DNA of 64,000 bases from Cyathus striatus (Eukaryota; Basidiomycota; Agaricomycetes; Agaricales; Nidulariaceae): positions 124,001 to 188,000 of the forward strand of contig JAOVFP010000015.1 in NCBI GenBank assembly GCA_025738555.1, in the 5' to 3' direction. Of the stretch, positions 10,211-21,260 are shown piece after piece (positions within the stretch are counted from its first letter, which is position 1; each line of letters opens with the position of its first letter). The notes under the pieces were generated by a model. That model searched no databases. It was not told the origin of the DNA and saw nothing but the letters and a program-made list of their open reading frames with translations. A program made the translations under genes and the position numbers.

Positions 10211-13200
10211 TTATATAGTTGGACATTCCGGATTTTCCTGATGGAATTTATTTAATATACTTCTAGATCCGGTTAATGACATGATCGGTTCCCATGTACA
10301 GTGATCATAAGAATAGCCTTTCCATTTTATTTTATATAAAACTTTCTTCCTATTCATTTTCCATGCTAGAATCGTTTCTACTTCGTATTGTTCCTGATCG
10401 TTGACAATAATAGCTGGCAGTGGTTTCGGCTTTTGTTGTGATTTATACTGTGAAGGTACATATTTCATAAGTAGTTGCGTGTTAAACACAGGATGTTTTC
10501 GGTTCCAAGTTTTCGGTAATTGGATTTCATACGAGGCTAATCCAATTTTCTTTAAAACCTTAAAGGGTCCGTATCGTTTGTCATCTAATTTTGCAACCGG
10601 TCTATCAGATTTAATATTAATTCCTTCCACGTAAACGAGATCTCCAGTTTTATATTCAGGTGATTCATTTCTATTTTTGTCATATCCATGTTTCATTGCT
10701 TCATTTGACAAGGTAAGAGCAGCTTTTGCGTTTTCTCTGGCTTTCGTTATAGTGGTGATAAATTCATCAACTCCAATAGTCCGAGATGTTCCATTTGGTC
10801 TAATTCCTCCATAAGGATGATGTCCATACATTAAGTAAAAGGGAGTATATCCGGTTGCTTGATGTACAGTGTCATTGTAATTAAATTCTGTTACTGGTAT
10901 TCTATCTGCCCAATCATTTTGGTCATAGTTTACATAAATCCTAAGATATTGTTCTATCTCTTGATTTACTCGTTCTACTTGTCCGTTCGTCTGTGGTCTA
11001 TATGCAGTTGACAGATTCATTTTAACACCTAATTGTTTTGTGAATTCTTTTGTGAAATGAGATGCGAATTGCGATCCTCGATCACTTATGACATGTTGAG
11101 GCATTCCGAAGTTTTTGAATACTTTTTCTAAATATAATTCAGCAACTCCTGGACTATTGATTTCCTTATTGCATGGAATGAAAGCTGCCATTTTGGTGAA
11201 TCGATCAACTACTACCATTAAGAAATCAAATCCTTGGGAATATGGAAGTGGTCCTACAAAATCAATTGATATGGTATGCCATGGTCCTTCAGGAATACTA
11301 TTGGGGTTTAATAATCCAACAGGTTTAGATCAATGAATATTTGTCCTTTGACAAGCTTCACATCCTGAGACATATTTAATTATGTCAGATCTAATTCGTG
11401 GCCACCAATAATTTCTGGTTATTAATTCCTGAGTTTTGTATTCTCCGTGATGTCCAGATATGGCAGAATCATGACATAATTTAATTATTTGTTCTCTGAG
11501 TTTAGCATTCTTTGGAATATAAACTCGATCTTTCCACATGATAATTCCTTCTGGTGATTCTGACCAGTCCTTAGATTTAAGGGTAATCATTTTAATTACT
11601 TCCTTATCTCTGTTATTTCTCGACCCTCGGACCCGTTTCATTATTTCTTCATCTTCACCATGAACTTCGTATGTTTGTCTAAAGTGTTCAGGTTTGAGAA
11701 GAATAATGTCTTCATTATCATGTTCTCCTTGTTCGTGTCCAGCTCTTCGAGATAATAAGTCAGCCTTAGTCATTTGATTTCCTGGTTTGTGGTGTAACGT
11801 GTAATGGAATTCAGATAATTCAGTATGCCATCTTGCTTGTCGATGGTTTAATTTCTGTGGTTTCTTAAAATACTGAAGATTCTTATGATCTGTCCAGATT
11901 TCAAAGATCTGTCGTGCTCCTAAAAGGTATTGTCTCCATGTGTCTAATGCTCTCATAATCGCAAGCATTTCTTTATCGTAGATTTCATAATTCCTTTCTG
12001 TCAGACTTAAAGCATGTGATAAGAATGCAATTGGCTTCCATTTTCCATCAATTTGTTCTTGTGATAGAATAGCTCCATTGGCAAAATCTGATGAATCGGC
12101 TTCTACACGGTATTTTCCATTATCATTCGGCATTGCTAGAATAGGTGCCGATACGATTTTGTCTTTTAATTCGGAAAATGCCAATGCTTGATCGAGTTCC
12201 CATTTCCAATCATTTTTTCCTGTTAATTCATGAAGTGGTTTTGCTATTTTCGCAAATCCTTGAATGAATCGTCGATAGAAATTAATAAATCCTAGGAATT
12301 GTTGTAATTCTCGTTTATTATTCGGAACTGGCCAATTGACTACTGCCTTTACTTTTCCAGAGTCCATTCATACAGAATTTTTGGAAATAATAAGTCCAAG
12401 ATATTTGACTTCTGCTTTTTCGAAGAAACATTTCTCAGGTTTAAGGTATAACTCATTCTGTTCTAATTTTCTTAGAACTCGTTTAACCATCTTCCTATGT
12501 TCTTCTAATGTTTCCGTAAATATAAGGATATCATCCATGTAGACAATAACTGTTCCTTCATTGATTTCCGTTCTAAAGATATCATTCATCATGGTCTGAA
12601 AGGTTGCCGGTGAATTGGTAAGGCCGAAGAACATAACTAAGGGTTCGAATAGTCCTCGATTGGTTCTAAATGCAGCATATTGTTCGTCACCTTCTTTGAT
12701 TCAGACATTATTATAGCCCCATCGGATATCTAACTTGGTGAAGTATCGTGCCTTCTTAAGTTTGTCTATTAACTCCTGAATTAACGGTAATGGATATCTA
12801 TTCTTTACTGTCATTTCATTTAGTTTTCGGTAATCCTGAATTGGTCTTAATGATCCATCCTTTTTTTTAATAAAGAAGAATGGTGATGACCATGGTGATT
12901 TCGAAGGTCTGATATGCCCTGAATTAAGATTTTCATCAAGAAATTCGTCAAGTTGTTTCTGCTCATCTAGATTCAATGGATAAATTTTGCAATCGAATGA
13001 AGTTGCTCCCGGTAGTAATTCAATGGCATGGTCCCAAGGTCTTCGAGGAGGAAGTTTGTTGAATGATTCCTTTGCAAATACTCTTTCGAATTCATGGTAA
13101 TACATTGGAACAGTTTCTTTCCAATGCTTTTTTTGTTTTTGCTGATTTTGGGCTTCAGCAATTTTTGAAGCAGTAGTCTGAAACGCCCTTAATTCTATTT

Positions 13201-14047
13201 GTTCGAAAATATTTACAGCGATAATGTGGTCGTCAGATTCAAGGTTTATCTGTTCATCTAGATCAGATTCATCTTCTTCTGGATTCATCGTATTTATTAA
13301 TGGAGTACATTCGATTGGACAATGTGTAAATTTAATAGTTTCGTTCTTCCAATCTATTTCTGGATTGTGAGTTTGAAGCCAATTGTGTCCTATGAACATA
13401 GAAGCTTTTCCTAGATTAATAACTGTGAGTTGTAATATTTCCACATGTCATCCTAGTCGTACTCTTAATTCAACATAGTCTGTAATTGATCCATCACTGT
13501 TAAGAGTTCCGTCTGCATTATAGACTGGTGTTGGTCTCAGATATTTCTTAGTTGTGATTTTATTTTCTTCAATGAATCTTCGACTAATACAAGTTCCAGT
13601 ACTTCCACTATCAAGTAGTGCCTTTAACCCATAGGTTCGTTGAGTATCTAAGGTTGTGACCATTAAATCAAGATCCATTTGATTCCCGTTTGTTCCTCGG
13701 ATAAATTGTTTCGGTCTTTTTAATTCTTCCAATGCTGGAATCACATCTTGATCTGAAAGATTATTTAATTCCATAATTGTTTTTTGAATTACTTCGGGTC
13801 TTCGTTTAGGGTGTGTCCAGATACTTAATGTAGCAAGTGCCATTTCCGATGTTTGGTCTTTTAATCTCCGTGCGACCCAATACACATTTCCGGGTTTTAC
13901 TTCCTGATTAGGGAAGGTGCGCTTGGTTCTTTCTTTTTGTAACGATACGTATTTCGATTCCAGATCTACTGTAGGTACAGTTACATTAGTAGGTATATAA
14001 AATGAGGCCAGCGAGTTCGCACTCACTGCTGGCCTTGGGGAAAACCC
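10211..14047 (-). pseudogene. pol: pol of the chromovirus: PR-RT-RH-IN-chromodomain, with four stops
   Basis: Protease motif ALLDSGSTGTCIS (about 13625-13585). Reverse transcriptase from [20 protein letters not shown] through VIVYMDDILIF (YMDD near 12545). RNase H shows VEADSSDFANGAILS and IWTDHKNLQYF. Integrase has the H-H-C-C finger ending CEACQRTN. Its core has IDFVGPLP, VISDRGSQF and GQVERVNQEIEQ (the D, D and E residues). A chromodomain closes the protein: YKIKWKGYSYDHCTWEP. In-frame TGA codons interrupt it at 13448-13450, 12701-12703, 12368-12370 and 11330-11332. All are TGA and none TAA or TAG, consistent with CGA to TGA change at CpG. Chromodomains of this group guide integration to particular chromatin. 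Confidence 0.95.
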
Positions 14048-15272
14048 AATTGAGCAATGAGTAGAGCACGTTGCTCTTCTGATAATTTAGTTACATCGGG
14101 TAATTCTACAATTCCGCTAGTGGAAGCTATTGGTATAGAAGAGTCCGTATTTACATTATGTTGTACATAAGGTCCGTGAGGTTTCTTGGGACATGTGTTG
14201 GACATGTGTCCTTTCTCTTTACAATAAAAACAGCGACCTTCCTTCTTAAGTTGATCGAGATCCATGTGGTTCCCTCCTTGTGATACCGTGAGATTAGAAC
14301 GATCGGGTGTTCGTTGCTGCTTGTTAGATGCCTGTGGAGTTCGGGGTTTATATTATTCTGGGGGCGTCCAGGGTTCTGACTGTTATTCTGAGGTCATCCA
14401 AGATTCTGTTGAGTACATCCGAAATTGGCTTCTCGACGGTTTCTTTCGTATTTGGCAGCTTTGTCAACCCAATCGATAAGTTTATCAGTGACTTTAAGTC
14501 CTCCGACTTCCATAAGTCTTCTGGCCAGAAGAGGGTGCATTCCGCGTCGATATTTGTCTACTAAAGCCGTGTTATCAAATCCAGTTAGGTTCATCCATTG
14601 CATAAAATCGATTGTATAATCCTCAACAGGTCGTGTTCCCTGTACGACCTTGTTAATTTGTTCGATTGTGTTATTCTGGGTTTCTGTGGAGATGAAAAAG
14701 AATTGGAGTCGTTCGACAAACATGTTCCAATCAGCAAATGGACAAGCCGTTCTGAAGGCTTCATGAATGATAGCCGGGGAGTCTTCTGTTGCGGGAATAT
14801 TAACTTTTTGAGTGTCCTGTAGAGTGGGTTCCTTTCCGTCATGTAATAATTTCCATTGAGCTCGTTCTTCATTGAACAAGATCAAATCTCCTAGAAATGT
14901 GTCTGCCCATCGTTGGGCTCGATTGTCTTTTCCCTTTTTGACTTTCAGTAAAGTGATTGTTATCTTTTTCCAATCGTTCGTGATGTTCTTTTCCTGAAAA
15001 TACAGCATCATATGTCTAATCCAATTATTAACTGTATGGGGATCTCCTTCGTAGTCTTCTGGGATCTCGACCTTTTCCTTAGGTTCTGGTCGATCCTCCT
15101 TAATTCCGTCTCTGATCTCTTTAATAACTCCCTGAGTCATTGCTGAGACACTTTCTGTGACTAGCTGCTTATTGGCAGGAGTCATGTTCGTCCATCTAGT
15201 TACAATTTCGTCTTTCATAAAGACCATCACTATGGCTGTGATGAAGCCAAGGATAATTTCGGTGGAGATCAT
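14023..15272 (-). pseudogene. gag: gag of the chromovirus, interrupted
   Basis: Capsid precursor. It starts with MISTEIILGFITAI, continues through a retrotransposon capsid region (NWIRHMMLYFQE; LARRLMEVGGLKVTDK) and ends with a CCHC zinc knuckle, CFYCKEKGHMSNTC (about 14240-14195), that binds the RNA. Two lesions separate these parts: an in-frame TGA at 14394-14396, and a one-base-type frameshift near 14348-14362. After the TGA the frame gives PQNNSQNPGRPQNN. The second unit of this small repeat has GGA CGC where the first has GGA TGA, which argues that the stop was an Arg codon. The gag frame ends at TGA 14023-14025. Confidence 0.9.
14041..14047 (-). promoter_or_regulatory. Likely -1 frameshift heptamer between gag and pol
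   Basis: On the minus strand the gag frame reads TTG GGT TTT, containing G GGT TTT. This fits the X XXY YYZ slippery pattern. The gag stop is 15 nt further on (14023-14025), and the protease frame is the -1 frame, open across this point. No downstream pseudoknot was evaluated. Confidence 0.6.
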
Positions 15273-15274
15273 TA

Positions 15275-15724
15275 TAGATCGATGTCAGAATCAGGGTATG
15301 TCGGGGTAGGGAGTTCTCTTCCGTCATTATCAATGGTGTTGAGAAGGGTTTCATATCCTAAAGGAGAATAGAAATCTCTTTCGAAAGGGGAAACGTATCG
15401 GGTGGGTGTACTGAATCTAAGTGTGTCGTCGTGTCTGGGTTCGGTGATGATAGTAAGGGTGCGGATGGTAGGAGGAGTAGGGCGACGGGGTGGCAGAATA
15501 TAATTGGGGATCTGGTGAAGGGAAGGACACAGCTCTCGGAGTTTGAGGGCGAGAATAGGGGGTAGGGCGAGATCGGGGAATATAGATGGGTATGGATGAA
15601 GAAGGGATATGATAAGAATGGGAATGGAGTGATCGGAAGGTTTGGGAACAGGTAATTGGTGCCACCGTGATAGATCAAGTATCAGAAGCTCTTGAGGTTG
15701 CTCGGAAACTAGCGAGACGTCCTA
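15275..15724 (-). other. Leader open frame ending in TAATG at the gag start
   Basis: A frame of 149 codons is open from a TAG at 15722-15724 to a TAA at 15272-15274 and contains no ATG. Its TAA overlaps the ATG of gag in the pentamer TAATG. It reads, for example, SRWHQLPVPKPSD and later TRYVSPFERDFYSPLGYE and PTYPDSDIDL. A possible upstream exon starts at an ATG inside the LTR (16075, MFKFGFEYFAHLS) and could be joined by a GTATGA...CTAG intron that keeps frame. The strand is C-rich here and other frames are also fairly open, so coding status is uncertain. Confidence 0.4.
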
Positions 15725-16017
15725 AGTTTCACGCACACTTTCTTGCAGATAGAACCAGCTGGGGCAACACATGGTAGCCTCCCCAGTCACTGGCGTCGTG
15801 CCAAACTTAAGGCAGAGGACCTTAGATGATCGGTAATTCGGACAGTGTCGGGCTCAACATTACACCGGTCCTCTCATACTTCCAAGTACAACAATCAAGT
15901 CTATTGAATGGAGTGTACGTCTGGTCCAAGAGGTCCAAGACGGGGAACGAGGTATGGAAAGAAGTTTTGCCGGGGTTCGGCGAGAGAAGAGAAGTTCAGG
16001 GTCGAGGAATGAGGTAG

Positions 16018-16028
16018 ATTCTTGTGCT
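16018..16028 (-). other. Self-priming primer-binding site
   Basis: On the minus strand this reads AGCACAAGAAT, two nucleotides inside the 5' LTR boundary. It is exactly complementary, over 11 nt, to the LTR segment that would be the 5' end of the transcript (16123-16133, minus strand ATTCTTGTGCT). It does not start with the TGG typical of tRNA-primed elements. Tf1 of fission yeast uses the same 11-nt arrangement. Confidence 0.75.
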
Positions 16029-16030
16029 TT

Positions 16031-16405
16031 TGTTAGCGACAGATGAGCAAAATACTCAAAGCCGAACTTAAACACTCGAATGTGAGAGAGAAGTGAGTCT
16101 TATTGCTAATCTGGAATAAACTAGCACAAGAATAACGAACTACTGACTAGAAAGACCGTATTTATAGAAAAGAACCATGAAGTAATCGCATGTCCATTAA
16201 CCTACACTACAACACGTGTTACTGTGCTTCTATATTAAGAACTCATGTAATACATATGGCCGAACTGTGTAACTGTGCCCACAGTCATGATGAGTAACGT
16301 ATGTTGATACACATGGTGTCCGCATTGTAGGTCATGTGACTATCACATGACATAGATAAGATATGATTAGATTAAAGATTAGATTTTAGTGACGAAATCC
16401 TAACA
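16031..16405 (-). repeat. 5' LTR (375 bp)
   Basis: Carries the promoter of the element. A TATAAATA box on the minus strand (plus coordinates 16159-16166) lies about 26-33 nt upstream of the start predicted from the self-priming match (16133). Confidence 0.95.
16159..16166 (-). promoter_or_regulatory. TATA box of the retroelement
   Basis: TATAAATA on the minus strand within the 5' LTR. Its distance to the inferred transcript start at 16133 is the normal 25-33 nt, so the two independent signals support each other. Confidence 0.7.
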
Positions 16406-16410
16406 AAGGT

Positions 16411-19138
16411 GGGATGGTGTTACTTTGTGACTGGCATGATGAACGGGTTGGTGGGAGGGAGGAGAGAGGGAAGAAAGACGGCAATGTCAAAATCTTTGAA
16501 AGGGAAGAAGCCAGAATGACTAAACAAACAACGTCACATGATATAAACAACTACAAGCCGAATCCCGATCACCACATCATGTGTATGTGAAGTCCAGCCT
16601 TCACCATCCCTCACTGCAACTCACAATTCCCTCATGCTTGTGAAATTTATGTGAATACCATTGCATATACTTCCCTTACTTATAATGGCATACTCTCTAC
16701 ATATCACAGCACATATTATTATTAATTATAGGCATACATGCAAGATTTAAAGATAGTTATTCATGTATCTACCATAAAGCAATGTTGGACAGAGGTCTAC
16801 ACAATATCCTATAATATATTCTCATCTGGGTAAAGCAAACATTATGAAAGCTCTTACATAGTCCATACCATTTTATGGTTAATGTATGTAGAGATAAGTA
16901 GATTAATGCACAATATATCTATATCTATGCATGCTTCACCTCAAATTCTGTAGCCTATAGCACGCTATAGAGGAGCATGGCAATGCTATATTAGTATACA
17001 CACCTTTGACCCATGATATACCATGCTATGCCATCTATACAGAGCGGTACTACTTGGCGGATGATTGACATTGGCTACCGAGCTTGGCGTGTGGCTTGGC
17101 AGCCAGATCAGTTTTTCCTGATGTTCTTCCATCATTACTGGAACATTCTCAATGGTCCAGTACTGTTGTAGATAATACAAAATCCATTTACACAAGTCCA
17201 GAGTTAACCATGCTTGGTGATCTTGGACTTTCCCAATTAATACTTCTTTCTCTTAGGGTTTGCAGCACAGCCACGAAGTAATGAAGTCATGAGATACGGA
17301 ATAAGGAAAGAAGAGAAATAAGTGGAAAGGTCAAGGAAATATGCTACCTTCTAAGAATAGTTGAATATCCATAACAGCGAACCATAACAATTCCTAGACC
17401 ATTTCGACCCATCCTTCGAATAGGGTTAGACCTGTACCACAACCGGTCGTCTCAAGAGCATTCTGACAGTGACATTTAACAATTGACACACCAAAAACCA
17501 TGAATTCTTGCATTTCATAGAAGAGCTTCAGGTGATGTTTGTAGTATTTCTGCTGAGCTGGGTGTTGGTAAATAATCTTATGATTGCTTAGTGCTATTCC
17601 ATTCTTATATAATACACTGCTAGGAACTTTGCTTGTATTGAACGACTCTGGAGCGCAACAGAGAAAAGATTCTTAGAATTGACTTCAGTGAGAGTCTAAA
17701 TCTGATAGCATACGAAGCATATCAACTCGTTTTTATAGACGAGCGTCGTCGAGAAATGTTCGCATGGAAGGGCAGCATCGTGCATGAAGCGCAATCTTTT
17801 TATGCGTGGAAAATGGTGTGTACGCTCCTAATTGGAATATCGTACAACTCTAAACAGTGCCTAAATACTTTATTTTTCCAGCATAATCTACCGATGCAAT
17901 TATCCAAGTGACTCTACGAGAGAGCAGGGACAGTTGAATGCACGATGCGCTACGCGTCTAATCACGTGTTAGACTTACTGCTGCCGATCTAGATCCTGGA
18001 CACTCTAGCGTAAAATGCGAATTGTCCATTCCAGTGTCTATTTTTCAAAAATAAAATGTATGTGCTGCATTATGTATCTATTTCAGATTCTTTCACACTT
18101 TGAATCAGAATTTTTGAGGTTCTCTTTAATGTACTATGAATTTTTTTATTCTAAAGTCTCCTGACGATTTTGGTAACCGGAACCTGGACAGCGCATATAT
18201 AACCCTGACAGGGTCTCGGCTAGTATTAATTACTACATAAGCCTAGAAGTCATTGATGTCGCTAACAAGTATGTTGTTTTCAGTCTTATTGCCATTGTAT
18301 AATGTTTCTATTGAAGCTACAGCTTTCGTGTGGACTTGCTACAATATTAAGATATATATACATCCTATTTATGTTGAATTATTGGCTTTATTTTGTCTGT
18401 AACTTAAAATTCTCCTCAAATAAACCATAAAGAATGAAATATGCCATGCATATCATATCTATGCATACCACTGTAAATAAAATCGCAAAAAATCTGATCT
18501 ATGATGTCCTGTGATGGTTCATGCTTATATATCCATTTCCAGAAGTCTAAGTCTCTTCAGGCATGTTGTTCAAGTGGTGTATGGATTTTCATATATATGC
18601 TCTAAATTGTTATTCTGCTACTACTATACTAAAAACTAGATTATAACATAAGATATATAGCAATTATCACATTAGAAGATGCTTCATTGAATAGAGGGTG
18701 CTCGAAAATAGCTACACAACACTATGTTGTACAGGATGGGGATGGAAAATGCAGAGAAATCGTCTTCGAGAAAGCGTGTGAGATTCTGCAGACTAAATAT
18801 AGCCAACTTTGATCGGAATCGTGTACTCTTTGTCACATTTCTCAGCAACTAAACATACTCTCATGATAAAATTTGGTATACATGTTAATATGATAGTAAG
18901 CTATTAGTATGTACAAAAAAATTTGGTGAAGAGTGATTGTGGAAGCAGCAAAGTGAAGGTTGTTCAGGTTCCGAGTAGCCGGCAGTACGACGCGCTGGTT
19001 CATATATTTTCATAAATTTGTACAAGCCGTTTGCTTTCGCATTTTTGGATATATTCCCACAGCCCCTTAACCACATAGTTTGCCAGCCGTCGTTGGGCAG
19101 TCGTCCACACTTAAGGTTCTGACAAAGTAAATATATTT
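16411..19138. other. Long non-coding AT-rich stretch
   Basis: No open frame above about 70 codons and no family motif. Poly-A/T and TATA-like tracts are frequent. I see no terminal repeats here. Confidence 0.5.
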
Positions 19139-19193
19139 GATCAGGCTCCACACCATCTATCGCTGCCAACGATAGATGGTGTGGAGCCTGATC
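19139..19193. repeat. Perfect 24-bp inverted repeat, 7-nt loop
   Basis: 19139-19162 and 19170-19193 are exact reverse complements (core CTCCACACCATCTATCG) around the loop CTGCCAA. Such perfection over 24 bp in a non-coding region points to a recent fold-back duplication or to a functional hairpin. It lies about 360 bp downstream of the DUF6533 gene's stop codon. Confidence 0.9.
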
Positions 19194-19552
19194 TTATACA
19201 TATACTCAGATTTCTGGTACATAAATGCTCCGTCATGATTGAACTATTTATATACCACATCTTGAGGTTGATTCTAAGCATTCCTAATCATTTGAATGTT
19301 TGGTCTTGAGGTAAGATGCACTCGCTAAAGAGGTTTAATTTAATTGTCTCTCGAGCAGAAGAGATATATGAAAATAGACTTGTTGAATACCTTGGCTCTA
19401 TACCAAGTTGCAGCTATGTCATTGCGGTAAAGGTTATGTACCAGAAATGTCTGTATTAAATATATTTTTACACTGTATAATGATTTTCACAACATAATAA
19501 CAAGTTCATATTTAGTGCCTTTCCATCTGAAACCATCTAAATACCCTTAAGT
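19194..19552. other. Non-coding spacer, 3' side of the DUF6533 gene
   Basis: AT-rich, no gene; probably contains the 3' untranslated region of the minus-strand gene that ends at 19553. Confidence 0.4.
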
Positions 19553-21260
19553 TCAATATTCATCGTTATGGATTTCCATTACCCAGCCATCCCTGCTTCT
19601 CTGTACAGGATCATCCCCATATTCGTGCATAGACAACTGAGCATTTATTCCTTCGCCTGCTGTATTGCGTGCATCACGGTTAAACTCCATCTCATCCATT
19701 GGATTTATAGCTGTGGATACACGACCAATCGCACGTGTACTTTCCCATTCACGCAAATGGAGCAAAAAACGTGCTGTCATGAGACCAGATAGTCTTAACA
19801 ATCCAATCAGACGTATCTGGGAACAATGATAGCCACTCGATCACGTACGGAATCGTGAATGTGCTCATGGATGTTTGCAGAAAAGTTCCGGGCTATATGC
19901 AGAATGTAGATCGGGAATCAGGAAGATCAAGTAAAGTTTGCGAGGGGACGAACTGTTGCAGCCTGATGAATAGAATTAGAATGGGCCCGGGTGCTTCTAA
20001 TAAGATGATCACTCACGAAGTCGAGAACCATAGATGCCGTGGCAAATACTGATACGAATCTGAAATAAGTATTCATTAATCAGATGGTTGCGATAGGTGT
20101 TGGTTGTGCACTAACATAAAATAGAGAATTCCTACATGGTGCGCAGAGCACTGTTTTGAGACCGCAGTCGGGCATAGCTAAAGAATGGAACTGACCTTGC
20201 TCCAATATAAAATACATCAAGCTACCCCTCTGCCATTTCCATGACGAGGTACGTAGAGCTTGCACAGCCCTGATGGTAGTAAGCAGTGCAGATACTAGTT
20301 CAAATATAACGGTGAAGATGGAGAGAAGGTGGACCGCTGATCAATATCGACGAGATGATCATAAGATGCAAAGTCGTTAATATAACTTTCATTGTAAACT
20401 TACCTCTAGAAGCCACATAAGATAGGGCATTGAACATGTCATTAATCCTCTGATAATATGAGAATATCGGAGGTCTGGCACTTACACAGGATTGTCTGTG
20501 CTTCCCGTGCAGTGAATAACAGATATGTGGAGCTTTGCAATCCTTGGATTACAGAGTTTCTTTGAAATAAATGATAAACTCTTACTCCCGCAAGGACTAT
20601 GAGCATAACTCCAATCAAGCCGAGGAACCCCATAATAAGCCTATTTTGGCCATAGACGGCGCCTGTTCGGGCGGTCCAAGTTACTGTTGTACGTTACTAA
20701 TTAGTACTATTACTATGTGTGAATCGAAGCCTTTTTATAGATATCACCTATAACGGCAAATCGCCCCAACAAACTTAGGGCAGAACATATTCTGTACGCA
20801 GCGTCGCAACTGAGATGAACACATATTAGAGAGCTTGCACACCGATAATGTCAACATTATCACTGTTGCTTTATCAGCTTATTTCGCATCCTAAGGAGAG
20901 AGAACCGCCTACCCTCATAGTGTGGATTTTTCCTGATATCGCAAGAACGTAAATGACGTTTGCAACCATGGCATATCGGCAGAATACATATAGAATAGTG
21001 GAAAGTCGAAATTTTGCTTGCCAGATGTATCTGACCTCTTTGCCGAAAGTAAGGAAATAATCATAGTACAGAAGAGCTAACGCGGCCACAATTAATAAGC
21101 TTTAGACACTTCTGCAGTTTATGAGAGATACACACCGATGCTTGAGTACTGAATGCAAAAGTGGACAAATCTGGAATGAAAAAAAAAACATTTATAAGTG
21201 TGTTTCCACCAGGTATAAGAATGAGTGCAGTACTTACTGAGACAATGTTAATTGTGCCAT
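19553..21260 (-). CDS. DUF6533-family multi-pass membrane protein
   Basis: Integral membrane protein of unknown function; the DUF6533 family is known from mushroom-forming fungi. The ATG is at 21260 (MAQLTLSQ, then a GTAAGT intron). The diagnostic exon reads ALLYYDYFLTFGKEVRYIWQ (about 21085-21025). Later exons give CDAAYRICSALSLLGRFAVI, TWTARTGAVYGQNRLIMGFL, RGSLMYFILEQG, LYFIFVSVFATASMVLDF and, near the C-terminus, LSGLMTARFLLHLREWE. This is the usual order of helices in the family. The tail is acidic and ends at TGA 19553. About eight or nine short introns are implied. The join between the second exon and the ALLYYDYF exon (about 21100-21145) was not resolved in frame, so the gene may be intact with an unusual splice site or lightly damaged. 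Confidence 0.8.

Larger units (their letters stand above)
9624..16405 (-). mobile_element. Ty3/gypsy chromovirus, complete but decayed (6,782 bp)
   Basis: Two 375-bp LTRs (TGTTAG...CTAACA) lie inside a perfect 5-bp duplication AAGGT (9619-9623 and 16406-16410). The coding order on the minus strand is gag, zinc knuckle, protease, reverse transcriptase, RNase H, integrase, chromodomain. That order and the C-terminal chromodomain place it in the chromovirus branch of Ty3/gypsy. The primer-binding site is of the self-priming type. Five in-frame TGA codons and one frameshift inside gag make it non-autonomous now. The LTRs differ at 12 positions by my count (about 97% identical), mostly CpG transitions. 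Confidence 0.97.

Noticed and set aside
15358..15678. Two other open frames (106 and 82 codons) in the retroelement leader
   Set aside because: They overlap the 149-codon frame in other phases. Pro/Ser/Tyr-rich translation reflects the C-rich strand, and neither ends at the gag start.
9624..16405. In-frame TGA codons as recoding (TGA read as an amino acid)
   Set aside because: The positions fit Arg, not Trp or Sec. The host-type genes (SET, D2, DUF6533, multi-TM) end in ordinary TGA, TAG or TAA. CpG decay explains the pattern.
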